Positions 34,293 through 43,325 of a stretch of DNA of 64,000 nucleotides are shown in pieces; the stretch's first letter is position 1; the number at the start of each line of letters is the position of its first letter. Origin of the DNA: Haloarculaceae archaeon H-GB1-1. Its GTDB lineage: Archaea; Halobacteriota; Halobacteria; Halobacteriales; Haloarculaceae. Where the stretch lies: the NCBI GenBank assembly GCA_029688825.1, contig JARUKX010000005.1, positions 1 through 64,000 of the forward strand, written 5' to 3'. The notes under the pieces are model-generated. The model saw nothing but the letters and a program-made list of their open reading frames with translations. It was not told where the DNA came from and made no database searches. Both the position numbers and the translations under genes were made by a program.

Positions 34293-34651
34293 GCTGAGTC
34301 ATCCTCCGATTCGAGGCGCGCCTCGCGCTTGTCGTCCTCGAGGGTCAGCTCCGTCACGCGGACGTTGCTGGTCTCGAGCGGACGCGGGACTTCCTCGCCG
34401 TCTGCAGCTTCGACGGTGACGTCCTCGACCTGGATGGTCGCGGACCGCAGGTCGACGTCGAGGACTTCGCCCTCTTCGCCGGCGAAGTCACCGCGAAGCA
34501 CTTCGACGGTGTCGCCCTCGTTCACGCGAACGTTGCGCTGTCCGTACTCCTCGCGGAGGTCGCTGGACAGCGTCGCGCGAACCTGCTTCTGCCGCTCGTG
34601 CAGCGGGGCGCGCTCCGTCTGGTTTCGCTGTTTGGTTGGTTGCTCGGTCAT
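34289..34651 (-). CDS. rpl24: Ribosomal protein L24 (uL24)
   Basis: 120 residues. KOW domain [20 protein letters not shown], preceded by the basic [19 protein letters not shown]. Initiates large-subunit assembly. Five-base gap after L14. Confidence 0.95.
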   Translation of the reverse strand: MTEQPTKQRNQTERAPLHERQKQVRATLSSDLREEYGQRNVRVNEGDTVEVLRGDFAGEEGEVLDVDLRSATIQVEDVTVEAADGEEVPRPLETSNVRVTELTLEDDKREARLESEDDSA

Positions 34652-34655
34652 AGGT

Positions 34656-35054
34656 CTATACGATCATCGTTGCCGTCGACGCGACGCTTCCGAATCGCTC
34701 TGCGACTTCGCGAGCGATTGGGCCTTTCAGTTCGGTACCGCGCGGGTCCTCGTTATCGTCGACGATGACCGCGGCGTTGTCCTCGAACTTGACGCGGGTG
34801 CCGTCCGGGCGTCGGATCGGCTTCCGCTGGCGGACGACGACCGCTTCGAGCACCTGGCGACGCATCTCCGGCGTCCCCTTGGTGACCGAGACGGTGATCT
34901 TGTCGCCCAGCCCGGCCTTCGGGTGGCGGTTCATCGTCCCGGAGTAGCCCGAGACGCTGATGACCTTGAGCTCGCGTGCGCCAGTGTTGTCGGCGCAGTT
35001 GATGAGCGAGCCCTTCTCGAGGCCCTGCGTGACGTCTGCTTTGAGGGCTTCCAT
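34656..35054 (-). CDS. rpl14: Ribosomal protein L14 (uL14)
   Basis: 132 residues. [37 protein letters not shown] and [20 protein letters not shown] are family hallmarks. One-base overlap with S17. Confidence 0.97.
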   Translation of the reverse strand: MEALKADVTQGLEKGSLINCADNTGARELKVISVSGYSGTMNRHPKAGLGDKITVSVTKGTPEMRRQVLEAVVVRQRKPIRRPDGTRVKFEDNAAVIVDDNEDPRGTELKGPIAREVAERFGSVASTATMIV

Positions 35055-35380
35055 TAGTCGTCACCCTCCTGTTTCTCGACCACTACGTGAGACTTCGTCT
35101 TCGACAGTGGTCGGGTCTCTGCTATCGTGACCGTGTCGCCGTCCGACAGGTCCAGGCACGCGGGTGCGTGCGCCGGAACGCGGCTACGCCGCTTCATCTG
35201 TCGGTCGTATTTCGGCACCTTCACGTCGTACTCTCGCTCGACGACGACGGTCTTGTCCATGTCCGTGGAGGCGACTGTTCCTTCGAGGGTCTGACCGCGC
35301 ACGGAAAGCGTTCCGTGGAACGGACAGTTCTCGTCGTCACAGGTAGCCTCTGGTTCTCGTACGTTCAGTCCTAGCGCCAT
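35054..35380 (-). CDS. rps17: Ribosomal protein S17 (uS17)
   Basis: 108 residues. Archaeal N-terminal extension ([19 protein letters not shown]) followed by the OB domain [20 protein letters not shown]. Overlaps rnp1 by 10 bases. Confidence 0.95.
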   Translation of the reverse strand: MALGLNVREPEATCDDENCPFHGTLSVRGQTLEGTVASTDMDKTVVVEREYDVKVPKYDRQMKRRSRVPAHAPACLDLSDGDTVTIAETRPLSKTKSHVVVEKQEGDD

Positions 35381-35655
35381 TTCGAATCACCTGTTTGTTC
35401 CGTGCGTCGTGCAGGACGGGCGACCAGTCGGCTGCCGTCGACGGTGACGACACCGGACGGGAGCGCGAACTCGAAGGTCGCGTCGTCCTTGGGCACGTGC
35501 CACACCCGGTCGGCTCCCTCGATACCCAGCGTTCGTGTCGTCTCCGTGACGACCTTCCCCTCGATTCCGATCACGTCGGGATTCGAGGCGGCCGCGACGG
35601 TCACGTCGAGGCCGATGAGTTCGTGTCGCGGGAGCGTCTCGGGTGTCAGCGGCAT
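35371..35655 (-). CDS. rnp1: Ribonuclease P protein component 1 (Rpp29/Rnp1)
   Basis: 94 residues. [20 protein letters not shown] starts an Sm-like beta barrel; GIEGKVVTETTRTLGIEG and VWHVPKDDATFEFALP follow. A protein cofactor of RNase P, which matures tRNA 5' ends. Its place between L29 and S17 is the archaeal rule. The start MPLTP is chosen by a one-base overlap with L29; the long upstream open frame is the shadow of L29 and S3. Confidence 0.93.
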   Translation of the reverse strand: MPLTPETLPRHELIGLDVTVAAASNPDVIGIEGKVVTETTRTLGIEGADRVWHVPKDDATFEFALPSGVVTVDGSRLVARPARRTEQTGDSKWR

Positions 35656-35873
35656 TACTGCTCCTCCGAATCGAGCTGGCCGTCCTCGCCCTGGATCGTC
35701 TTGATCCGGGCGATGGCCTTCCGCAGCTCCTTGATCTCGCCGGGGTTCTCCGGCATCCCACCCGCGGCCTTCACGGCCTGGGCGTTCAGCAGCTCCGTCT
35801 CCAGCTCTTCGAGTTCCGCCTCTCGCTCGGCGGGCGTCATGTCGCGAATCTCTTCGGGATGCAGGATGGTCAT
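35655..35873 (-). CDS. rpl29: Ribosomal protein L29 (uL29)
   Basis: 72 residues. Two helices: [20 protein letters not shown] and [18 protein letters not shown]. Small helical hairpin near the peptide exit tunnel. ATGA overlap with S3. Confidence 0.95.
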   Translation of the reverse strand: MTILHPEEIRDMTPAEREAELEELETELLNAQAVKAAGGMPENPGEIKELRKAIARIKTIQGEDGQLDSEEQ

Positions 35874-36766
35874 TCTTCGTCACCCTCCATCTCGTCCATC
35901 AGTTCCTCGGCTTCCGCCTCGGTCTCCTCGTCGAGTTCCTCCTCGACGGCGTCGTCGAGTTCGTCGATGTCGACGTCCTCGACGTCATCGTCGGAGGGGA
36001 CGTCGACGTCTTCTTCGACGACTTCCTCTTCGACGACGTCCTCGGTCGTCTCCTCGGCGTCCTCGGATTCGGAGTCGGCTTCCGCAGCCTCGTCCTCGCC
36101 CTCGGGCTCGCCTTCGAGGAGTTCTTCGACGGAGTCGCCTTCGACGTCGGCGACGTAGTCCTCGACCTCGACGTCGTCGTAGATCTCGAAGTCGTCGGGC
36201 AGTTCGGCGTTCGGCGGAATGATCTTCACCTGGACGCCGATGGTGCCCAGCTTCATGACCGCGACGCCGACGCCGGAGTCGACGATCTCCTCTGCGGGTT
36301 CACCGTTGTGCTTGATGTAGCCACGGTTGAACTTCTCCACGCGGGAGCGTGCGCCCGTGACCTTCCCGGAGAGGACGATCTCGGCACCGAGCGCGCCCGA
36401 CTCCATGATGCGGTCGATCGTGGTGTGGCCTGCCTTGCGGAAGTACCAGCCACGTTCGAGCGCGTTGGCGAGTCGGTCGGCGACGATGCGAGCGTTCAGG
36501 TCCGGCTCGTCGACCTCTTGCACGTCGATCTGCGGGTCGTCGAGGTTGAACCGCTCTTCGAGTTGGGTCGTGATCTTCCGGATGTTCTTCCCGCCCTTGC
36601 CGATGACCATCCCTGGCTTCTCGGCTTTGAGGACGATCTGGGTTCCCATCGGCGTCTTGGCGACGTCCATGCCGCCGTAGCCGGCGCGACCCAGTTCCTC
36701 GGCGAAGAACTCGTCGATCTGCGTCTTCTGAAGACCGTCTTCGATGAACTGCTGTTCGTCTGCCAT
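35870..36766 (-). CDS. rps3: Ribosomal protein S3 (uS3) with long acidic tail
   Basis: 298 residues. [22 protein letters not shown] domain with [18 protein letters not shown], then the S3 C-terminal domain ([20 protein letters not shown]). The last 80-90 residues are almost only Asp/Glu/Val/Ser. The start is fixed by the one-base overlap with L22; the open frame extends a few codons further without support. Confidence 0.96.
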   Translation of the reverse strand: MADEQQFIEDGLQKTQIDEFFAEELGRAGYGGMDVAKTPMGTQIVLKAEKPGMVIGKGGKNIRKITTQLEERFNLDDPQIDVQEVDEPDLNARIVADRLANALERGWYFRKAGHTTIDRIMESGALGAEIVLSGKVTGARSRVEKFNRGYIKHNGEPAEEIVDSGVGVAVMKLGTIGVQVKIIPPNAELPDDFEIYDDVEVEDYVADVEGDSVEELLEGEPEGEDEAAEADSESEDAEETTEDVVEEEVVEEDVDVPSDDDVEDVDIDELDDAVEEELDEETEAEAEELMDEMEGDEE

Positions 36767-37227
36767 TATTCGGCCACCTCCTCGAGGATGAGTTCGACGT
36801 CGACCAGCGGGGAGTTCCACGCGGTCGCACGCCCCATCGCGCGGGGCTTGCGGCCGGGAGACTCGCCGACCTTGTGGGCTGCGACGTGCAGAATCTCCAT
36901 CGCTTCACCGTCGAAGCCCTGGTGATCTGCGTTGCCGATGGCGTTCTCCAGCAGGTCGATGAAGGCTTTGCTGGCCTTCTCGGGGAAACGCCCGGCGTCC
37001 CAACCGTCGATGTTCTTTCGGTGACCGACGCCCGAGTTGTGGGACTTGAAGGGGACGGCCCGCTCGCCCTCGATGACCTCGTTGAGGTACTCGATGGCGT
37101 TGCCGGCTGTCATGCCCTTGATCTCACGGGCGATGGCCTTGCTGTGCTTGTGGCTCATCTGACGCTCCCGAAGCATGGCTTTCGCCGTCGTGTCCGGGTC
37201 GGCGTCGACTGAGTAGCTGATTCCCAT
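36766..37227 (-). CDS. rpl22: Ribosomal protein L22 (uL22)
   Basis: 153 residues. [25 protein letters not shown] in pieces, then [22 protein letters not shown] and the beta-hairpin end. Lines the exit tunnel. Three-base gap after S19. Confidence 0.96.
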   Translation of the reverse strand: MGISYSVDADPDTTAKAMLRERQMSHKHSKAIAREIKGMTAGNAIEYLNEVIEGERAVPFKSHNSGVGHRKNIDGWDAGRFPEKASKAFIDLLENAIGNADHQGFDGEAMEILHVAAHKVGESPGRKPRAMGRATAWNSPLVDVELILEEVAE

Positions 37228-37230
37228 GGT

Positions 37231-37653
37231 TTACTTGAGGGGCACGAACTTCGAGGAGCGCGTCGCTCCGATGCCGGCCTGCCCGTGTTCGACCGACGTC
37301 CGGGTGAGCTGGAACTCGCCGAGGTAGTGTCCGATCATCTCGGGCTCTACCTTGACGCGTTCGAAGCTCTGCCCGTTGTGGACGGCGAAGGTCAGGTCGA
37401 CCATCACCGGCAGCACCGGCATGTCGCGCAGGTGCGTCCGAATCGGGTCGTTCGCCGTCGCTTCAGGTTCTGCGTCACGGGCCTCGTCGAGGAGCTTCTC
37501 CTTCTCGACGCTCAGGCCGCGTTCGATACTTCGCCGCTGACGCGCGGGGAGCAGTTCGACGACCTCGTCGAGCTCCATATCCTGCAGCTCGTCGAGCGTG
37601 TAGCCGCGATAGGTAAACTCACCTTCGTGGCCGATTTGGTAGTCCGAACTCAT
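37231..37653 (-). CDS. rps19: Ribosomal protein S19 (uS19)
   Basis: 140 residues. Archaeal N-terminal extension with [19 protein letters not shown], core [23 protein letters not shown] and the end [24 protein letters not shown] overlap with L2. Confidence 0.96.
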   Translation of the reverse strand: MSSDYQIGHEGEFTYRGYTLDELQDMELDEVVELLPARQRRSIERGLSVEKEKLLDEARDAEPEATANDPIRTHLRDMPVLPVMVDLTFAVHNGQSFERVKVEPEMIGHYLGEFQLTRTSVEHGQAGIGATRSSKFVPLK

Positions 37654-38375
37654 TTGTTGTCACCTCCGCGACCGGTGCGGCGCGAGGAGATGTCCCCGAC
37701 CTTCCGGCCCGGCGGAGCGTTGCGCGAGACGGACTTGGGCCGACCGGGGTGCTGGCGGCCACCGCCACCGAACGGGTGGTCGACGGCGTTCATCGCCACA
37801 CCTCGGACGTTCGGCCACTTCGTCCCGCGAGCTTTCATCTTGTGGTACTTGTTGCCGGCCTTGACCATCGGCTTCTCAGTTCGACCGCCACCGGCGACGA
37901 CGCCGATGGTGGCGCGACACTGCGGGTCCAGGCGCTTGATCTCTCCCGACGGGAGCTTGACGACCGCGACGTTGCGGTCGTGGGTCAGCAACTGGGCGTT
38001 GACACCGGACGCGCGGGCGAACTTCCCGCCGTCACCGGCGCTGGCCTCGACGTTGCAGACCGGGACGCCTTCGGGAATCTCCGCGAGCGGGAGTGTGTTA
38101 CCCGGCTTGATCTCCGCGGAGACGCCGACCTGCATCTGGTCGCCCACGCCCACGCCTTCCGGCGCGAGCACGAGGCGCTGGTCGCCGTCCTCGAACTCGA
38201 CGGCGGCGACCGGGGCGCTGCGGGCGGGGTCGTGTTCGATGTCCACGACTGTCCCCGATACGAGGTCACCTTCTTCGACGGTGCGATGCGAGAGGTCTGC
38301 CTTGTAGCGGTGCGATGGCGCCCGGAATGTGGACGTCCCGCGACCGCGTCGTTGTCCCTGGATTCGTCGTCCCAT
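37650..38375 (-). CDS. rpl2: Ribosomal protein L2 (uL2)
   Basis: 241 residues. [22 protein letters not shown] and SH3-like domains, and the peptidyl-transferase-centre region [20 protein letters not shown] with the essential His. Overlaps S19; 3 bases after L23. Confidence 0.97.
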   Translation of the reverse strand: MGRRIQGQRRGRGTSTFRAPSHRYKADLSHRTVEEGDLVSGTVVDIEHDPARSAPVAAVEFEDGDQRLVLAPEGVGVGDQMQVGVSAEIKPGNTLPLAEIPEGVPVCNVEASAGDGGKFARASGVNAQLLTHDRNVAVVKLPSGEIKRLDPQCRATIGVVAGGGRTEKPMVKAGNKYHKMKARGTKWPNVRGVAMNAVDHPFGGGGRQHPGRPKSVSRNAPPGRKVGDISSRRTGRGGDNK

Positions 38376-38378
38376 AGG

Positions 38379-38633
38379 TCAGAACACCCCGATTCGAGAG
38401 GCGACTTCCTGGGCGTCGTCGTCCTCGCCGAGGGTCACGGTGGCCTTCTTCGTGCCGTTCATCGTGACCATCGTCGTGACGTTGACGACCTCGACTTCGT
38501 ACTGCTCGGAGATGGCGTCAGCGATCTCGGGCTTGCTCGCACCGGTGTCGACGATGAACTGGAGCTTGTTCTCGAAGTCCATCTTGTCCATCGACTTCTC
38601 GGTAACGTGCGGATGCTTCAGAATGCCCGTCAT
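38379..38633 (-). CDS. rpl23: Ribosomal protein L23 (uL23)
   Basis: 84 residues. ILKHPHVTEKSMDKMDFENK, then VEVVNVTTMVTMNGTKKATV. Exit-tunnel protein and docking site for SRP. ATGA overlap with L4. Confidence 0.96.
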   Translation of the reverse strand: MTGILKHPHVTEKSMDKMDFENKLQFIVDTGASKPEIADAISEQYEVEVVNVTTMVTMNGTKKATVTLGEDDDAQEVASRIGVF

Positions 38634-39373
38634 CGGTCGGCCACCTCCTCGACTGCGCTCTCCGTCCAGACCGTGAGTCGGCCTGCCTGGGTACCCGGCG
38701 CGAGGTCTTCCGCGTTGACCTCTGCGGCGGTCGCCACGTCGGCACCGGCGAGGTTGCGAGCCGCACGGGACGGCTCTTCGCTGGTGACGAACAGGATCGA
38801 CTTCGGTCGGCGCTTCTTGCGGCCACGGGCCTTCCCCTGACCGGCTTTGATCGTCGTCTCGTCCGCGCGCTCGATGTCGGCGTCGACGCCGAGAGCTTCG
38901 AGCACGTCGACGACCTCCTGGGTCTTCACCAGGTCTTCGAAGTCGTCGGAGACGACGAGCGGGAGCGAGGCATCGTCGTCGAACTGGTGACCGCGCTCGG
39001 CCACCAGTTCGGCGTCCGTGGTCGCCGCGATGGCGCTTCGGATCGCCTGCTTTCGCTCTTTGTCGTTGACGTCGAGTCCGCGGTCCTTGCCCGCCTTCGG
39101 CGGGTGCGCCCGACGACCTTCGACGGCCTGAGGGACGCGTCGCGCCTGGCCGTCCTGTCGGGGGACGTGGGCCATGCCACGACCGCTGCCGAACGATTCG
39201 GCCGGCGTTCGCAGGCCCGCGTACTCGTCTGTACCGTAGTCCTGTTTTCGGTTGGCCTGTGCGGCGAGAACGGCGTTCTCGATGAGGTCCGGCCGGTAGG
39301 TGGTCTCGAAGACCGCCGGCAGGTCGAGTTCGCCTGCGTCGTCGCCGTTCAGGTCACGTACTGTTGCCTGCAT
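38630..39373 (-). CDS. rpl4: Ribosomal protein L4 (uL4)
   Basis: 247 residues. MQATVRDLNGDDAGELDLPA, tunnel loop with ESFGSGRGMAHVPR, and the Rossmann-like end with SILFVTSEEPSRAARNLAG. 3 bases after L3. Confidence 0.96.
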   Translation of the reverse strand: MQATVRDLNGDDAGELDLPAVFETTYRPDLIENAVLAAQANRKQDYGTDEYAGLRTPAESFGSGRGMAHVPRQDGQARRVPQAVEGRRAHPPKAGKDRGLDVNDKERKQAIRSAIAATTDAELVAERGHQFDDDASLPLVVSDDFEDLVKTQEVVDVLEALGVDADIERADETTIKAGQGKARGRKKRRPKSILFVTSEEPSRAARNLAGADVATAAEVNAEDLAPGTQAGRLTVWTESAVEEVADR

Positions 39374-39376
39374 AGT

Positions 39377-40393
39377 TTATCCCTGATTCGATGCCGTGGA
39401 GACGTAGCGCACCTCGGGGTCGAGGCGCGGTTGGTCGTTCGGTCGGACCGCGGGGCGGAGGCGCACGACGCGCTTCTCCGGACCCGGCACGGAGCCCTTG
39501 ACCAGCGTGTACGGTCCGTCGACTTCGCCGTAGTTGACGAAGCCACCGTCGACGCTAGCGTCGTCGCCCTCACCGATGTCGATGAGGCGCTTGTTGAGCT
39601 CGGTGCGCTGATGGTAGCCCATCTGGCCCTGCTGCGGAACGGTCGAACGCACGCGCGATGGGTTCCACGGGCCGAGGTTACCGATTCGGCGCCGCCAGCC
39701 CTGGCGGGCGTGCTTGCCCTTCCGCTTCTGGACGCCCCAGCGCTTGACGGGGCCCTGGGTCCCTTTACCTTTGGTGACTGCGGCGACGTCGGCGTACTCG
39801 CCGGCGCGGAACACGTCGTTCATCGCGTGTTCGCCGCCGTCGTTCACCAGTTCGAGCCCGAAGTCGAGGCGGTCGCCGAGCGAGCCGCCGCCGATTCGGG
39901 TCTCCATAACGTCCGGTTCCTTCTTTGGTACGCTGGAGAGCTGGGACGGGACGGTGTGCGTCACCAGACGCACGTCCGCGAGGTCGCCAGTTTCGAGCGC
40001 ATCCCTGATCTGTTCCTCTGCCGCGGCAGCGTCGTGCTCGCCCGGAAGGTCCAGAGCGCGGTCGAGTTCCGAGTGGAACTCGTCGGCCCAGACCTCGGTG
40101 AGCGGACGCTGCCCGTACGGCGTGTCTTCGTAGGCTCGCAGTGCGACTGCGCGCATTGGCGGGGTTTCGACGACCGTCACCGGGACGGTCTCCTCCATCC
40201 CCTCGCGGGCGGAATTGGGCTCGTCGTTGATCATAACGACGTGGGTCATCCCGGCCTTGTAACCGGCGAAGCCCTGCAGCCCAGGCTGCCCGTCGTCGTC
40301 CGGCCAGCTATTGAACCGCGGGGTTTCGCTGACCGCACGCTTGCGGGGGCCGAACCCCAGCGAGCCTTTGCGTGGTCTGCTTGGTTGTGGCAT
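39377..40393 (-). CDS. rpl3: Ribosomal protein L3 (uL3)
   Basis: 338 residues. MPQPSRPRKGSLGFGPRKRA, then FAGYKAGMTHVVMINDE and VTKGKGTQGPVKRWGVQKRK near the peptidyl transferase centre. First ribosomal gene of the operon, 6 bases after the SPOUT methyltransferase. Confidence 0.97.
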   Translation of the reverse strand: MPQPSRPRKGSLGFGPRKRAVSETPRFNSWPDDDGQPGLQGFAGYKAGMTHVVMINDEPNSAREGMEETVPVTVVETPPMRAVALRAYEDTPYGQRPLTEVWADEFHSELDRALDLPGEHDAAAAEEQIRDALETGDLADVRLVTHTVPSQLSSVPKKEPDVMETRIGGGSLGDRLDFGLELVNDGGEHAMNDVFRAGEYADVAAVTKGKGTQGPVKRWGVQKRKGKHARQGWRRRIGNLGPWNPSRVRSTVPQQGQMGYHQRTELNKRLIDIGEGDDASVDGGFVNYGEVDGPYTLVKGSVPGPEKRVVRLRPAVRPNDQPRLDPEVRYVSTASNQG

Positions 40394-40399
40394 GTTGTC

Positions 40400-41296
40400 T
40401 CACTCCGTGAGTGTGAGGGAGGCGAGCGTTGCGAACATCGCTTCTTCGGTTCGCACCACGTCGCTTCCCTGATTCGGGATCGTATTCAGCCAGAGGTCGA
40501 ATCGAGCACCGTCGGAGGTATCCTCCAACGAACCCGGCCTCGCTTGGCTCGGGCGGACGCCGTTCGATTCGTCATGGTCTTCGGTGACCGCATCCGGGGT
40601 GATGCCACAGATGTCGGGCAACCCGCGCTCCGGCGAGCCGAACACGACGGTCATTCCGTCGGCGTCGGCAATGGAGTCGACGACTCGGCCGAGACGGCCG
40701 AGAGTGAGCTCTTCACCGTACCGTGAAGCGGCAACGGTGAGACCTGCATCGTCACGCGCGAGCGCCGCGTCGAGGTCCGCACGGTCGACGGCGAACCCCG
40801 CAAAGGGTTCGTCGACGAGCTTCGCCCGGACCGGTCTCCGCGAATAGATCCTGACGGATACGCGCTCCCCCTGATCGACCTCCATCTCCGGAGGGACGAC
40901 CAGGGAGACCGGGTGTTGCAATCCGCAATTGACCCGAACGCGCCCATCAGATCCGACCTCGGTCACGATTCCCTGTCTTAACGACCCCGAATCGTTCGAT
41001 CCGGAGCCGGTCTGTGGTGTGACGCGGAGCGGCGGCAAGACGCCCGCGAACTCCAGTTCGTCCCGCCTGTCCCACACCTCCTTTCGGAGGTAGGGGGGCG
41101 TGGCGGCGTACCGCAGCACGGTTTCGACGAACCCGCCGCCCCACTTCCGTTCCCCGTCGGGGTCCGGAAAGACCGTGAGACGGTCCGCCCGGAAAACGGT
41201 GGCCGCACGGGCCACGTAGCCGAGTTTGCGAGTTGCCTCGCGTTTGTCCTCGGCCTCCCGGGAGAGAGACGACGGCACGAGCACGCTGACTGTCAT
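40400..41296 (-). CDS. SPOUT-family RNA methyltransferase (DUF171/C9orf114-like)
   Basis: 298 residues. Opens MTVSVLVPSSLSREAEDKRE. Conserved blocks include KLGYVARAATVFRADRLTVF, PPYLRKEVWDRRDELEFAGVLPPL in pieces, an inserted OB-like segment (about 115-180), and the knotted C-terminus VVFGSPERGLPDI with LWLNTIPNQGSDVVRTEEAM. The fold implies S-adenosylmethionine-dependent methylation of rRNA; the target base is not known here. It heads the L3 operon, as in other archaea. ATG 41296 is chosen; a longer frame has seven extra residues. Confidence 0.85.
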   Translation of the reverse strand: MTVSVLVPSSLSREAEDKREATRKLGYVARAATVFRADRLTVFPDPDGERKWGGGFVETVLRYAATPPYLRKEVWDRRDELEFAGVLPPLRVTPQTGSGSNDSGSLRQGIVTEVGSDGRVRVNCGLQHPVSLVVPPEMEVDQGERVSVRIYSRRPVRAKLVDEPFAGFAVDRADLDAALARDDAGLTVAASRYGEELTLGRLGRVVDSIADADGMTVVFGSPERGLPDICGITPDAVTEDHDESNGVRPSQARPGSLEDTSDGARFDLWLNTIPNQGSDVVRTEEAMFATLASLTLTE

Positions 41297-41352
41297 GCCG
41301 TGACGCTTCCACGTCACGCCACTAGACTGTGCCGATTACTCGCTCATCCGGA

Positions 41353-41360
41353 GTTAAAAA
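41353..41360 (-). promoter_or_regulatory. TATA-like box of the ribosomal operon
   Basis: Minus strand TTTTTAAC, about 60 bases upstream of the methyltransferase ATG. This would give a leader of about 30 bases before the first gene of the operon. Confidence 0.45.
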
Positions 41361-41556
41361 GACCCCGTTTCAATTCCGCGATGGGACGCTCTCGCATGGG
41401 AACGAAGACCTCACGCGGCCGAATCCCGTGGGATTGGTACCCGTCCCCTCGGCCCGCCGTCCCACGATTAGCGCCCACTTTCGCAAGTCTTTTATTCTCA
41501 TCCCCGGTTTGTAGGTATGCGAAGCGCGCCCCGGCGAGGGGACGCAAACGAAGTGA

Positions 41557-41627
41557 GCGCTGGTGGTGTAGTGGTATCACAGGACCCTGCCACGGTCCTA
41601 ACCCGAGTTCAAATCTCGGCCAGCGCA
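41557..41627 (+). tRNA. tRNA-Gly (GCC)
   Basis: 71 nt. The acceptor stem GCGCTGG pairs with CCAGCGC (41557-41563 / 41620-41626), discriminator A. The anticodon loop CTGCCAC has GCC at 41589-41591. T loop TTCAAAT. CCA is not encoded. Its last 21 bases recur exactly 122 bases downstream. Confidence 0.96.
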
Positions 41628-41780
41628 CTTCTGTCGCGAACAAATTCGTGAGCGACAGATTTGTCCCCGAATTTGAACGAGAGAAGACGCAGCCCGCACA
41701 ACGAAGTGAGCAGGACCGTCTTCGCGTGGTTCAAATCTCGGCCAGCGCATTTCTGTCTCTAACAACGTCGTGAGCGACGG
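41607..41780 (+). repeat. tRNA-Gly 3'-end tandem repeat (copy B)
   Basis: The 3' end of tRNA-Gly (41607-41627) is repeated exactly at 41729-41749. Similarity continues into the following hairpin (CTGTCGC...GCGACAG at 41631-41658 versus CTGTCTC...GCGACGG from 41753). The 122-bp unit also holds a 7-bp stem GAAGACG/CGTCTTC (41683-41689 / 41717-41723), as in copy A. Loop core GAACAANNNCGTGAG is shared with copies A and C. The rest of this 287-base gap before the next gene shows nothing else. Confidence 0.8.
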
Positions 41781-41914
41781 AGCTGTCGTCAGACAGCGTG
41801 CCACTCGCTGCGACGGCAGCCCGGAACGGCTGTGAGTGCTCGTCGCGACGGTGGGTGCTTTCGGAGCACGTCCTGCCGAAGCGGTACCGTCGAGCAAGCC
41901 GAAAATGGGGAAAG

Positions 41915-42232
41915 TCAGTCGAACAGACGCCGAAGTCGGCGGCGAAGCAGTCCTTTTCGTGACGACGTAGTCCTGCCGTCGGCGAGGAGGCCCTGATACT
42001 CGCGACGTTGTCGTTTGAGGGCGGATTCGTACTGGTCGATGACGGCTTGCAGCTCCATCTCTTTGCGATGCAGTTCGTTCTGCAGCCGTTTGAGTTCCGC
42101 TTCGTACTCATTTGCGTGGTGGTTCACGGACGTCGGTCGCCCAGGCCCGGGTCGGGACGGGCGGCCGTCGAGGGTCGTGGCGGGTCCGTTCGGTCCGGCG
42201 TTCGCGTCGGTCGGAGGGTCGGTTCCGATCAT
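41915..42232 (-). CDS. Small coiled-coil protein
   Basis: 105 residues. A Pro/Gly-rich N-terminus (about 1-35) is followed by a predicted coiled coil (NEYEAELKRLQNELHRKEME, about 40-75) and a very basic C-terminus with RKGLLRRRLRRLF. No membrane segment or Cys. Unrecognised; coding is supported by heptad-like order and by GC-rich third positions. Divergent from the response regulator. Confidence 0.55.
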   Translation of the reverse strand: MIGTDPPTDANAGPNGPATTLDGRPSRPGPGRPTSVNHHANEYEAELKRLQNELHRKEMELQAVIDQYESALKRQRREYQGLLADGRTTSSRKGLLRRRLRRLFD

Positions 42233-42350
42233 CGATACAGTCGAGAATCGCTATCATGCGACGATAAGCGTACGGCAGACGACCGCACTACGGACGTCAG
42301 ACACCACCAGCAGCAAAACGGTCATGCGTATGTAGGTCTACGACTCCGTC

Positions 42351-43322
42351 ATGGACGCCGTACAGGTCTTGCACGTCGACGACGACGAACTCGTCTGTGA
42401 GTTGACGGCGTCGGTTCTGGGAGAGGCAGACGACATCACGGTCGAGTGGGTTACCGACCCGACGACGGCGATGGAGTGGATCGACGGCGGCGTCGACTGC
42501 GTCGTCAGCGATTACGACATGCCGCGGATGGATGGCCTCGAGTTACTTCAACGCGTGCGCGAGCGGCATCCGGAACTGCCGTTCCTGCTGTTCACTGGCA
42601 AGGGGAGCGAGGAGATCGCGAGTGACGCGATTTCGGCGGGCGTGACGGACTACCTCCAGAAGGGGACCGGAACTGAACAGTACGAATTGCTGGCGACGCG
42701 TATCAGGAACGCGGTGTCGGGCTATCGCGCGGAGAGCGACCTGGCGGAGAGCAAGCGCCGTATTCGGACGCTACTGTGCAACCTCCCGGGGATGAGCTAT
42801 CGCTGTCTGAACGAACCGGAGTGGCCGATGGAGTTCGTCAGCGAAGGGTGCAAACAGTTGACCGGCTACGAACCGGATGAACTGGAATCCGGGGGCATGG
42901 TCTGGGGACGCGACCTCATCGACGAGCGGGACGCCGATAGATTGTGGGACGAAGTGCAGGACGCCATCGCCGAGACGAACCCGTACGAATTGGTGTACCG
43001 CATCCGGACGCGAACGGGCGACCTGAAGTGGGTGTGGGAACAGGGTCGAGGCGTTTTCGAAGACGGGGACCTCGTCGCGCTGGAGGGGATCATCATGGAC
43101 GTGACGGATTACGAGGACCCGTCCGGCGACGTCGAGCGACCCCGGAAGTTCGACGCACGCGTCGCGAGCAGGATCGAAGCCGAGATCGAGACGGCCCGCG
43201 AAGCGATCACGGCGCTCGACGACGCCGACGAGGAGTCGCGGACGCGTGCACTCGACGCACTCGAACGGGCGACCGAACGACTCGCCGACGCTCGGTCAGC
43301 GTCGGAAACGGCCGGCGAGTGA
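42351..43322 (+). CDS. Response regulator with receiver and PAS domains
   Basis: 323 residues. Receiver domain (about 1-120): VLHVDDDELVCELTASVL, phospho-acceptor Asp in CVVSDYDMPRMDGLEL, Thr in LLFTGKGSEEIA, and the Lys of YLQKGTG. A PAS domain follows (about 140-255: GMSYRCLNEPEWPMEFVSEG, LVYRIRTRTGDLKWVWEQGR) and a helical acidic tail. No DNA-binding output is seen, so it probably relays signals through protein contacts. It is convergent with a histidine kinase (3-base gap), its likely partner. Confidence 0.88.
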   Translation: MDAVQVLHVDDDELVCELTASVLGEADDITVEWVTDPTTAMEWIDGGVDCVVSDYDMPRMDGLELLQRVRERHPELPFLLFTGKGSEEIASDAISAGVTDYLQKGTGTEQYELLATRIRNAVSGYRAESDLAESKRRIRTLLCNLPGMSYRCLNEPEWPMEFVSEGCKQLTGYEPDELESGGMVWGRDLIDERDADRLWDEVQDAIAETNPYELVYRIRTRTGDLKWVWEQGRGVFEDGDLVALEGIIMDVTDYEDPSGDVERPRKFDARVASRIEAEIETAREAITALDDADEESRTRALDALERATERLADARSASETAGE

Positions 43323-43325
43323 GTG

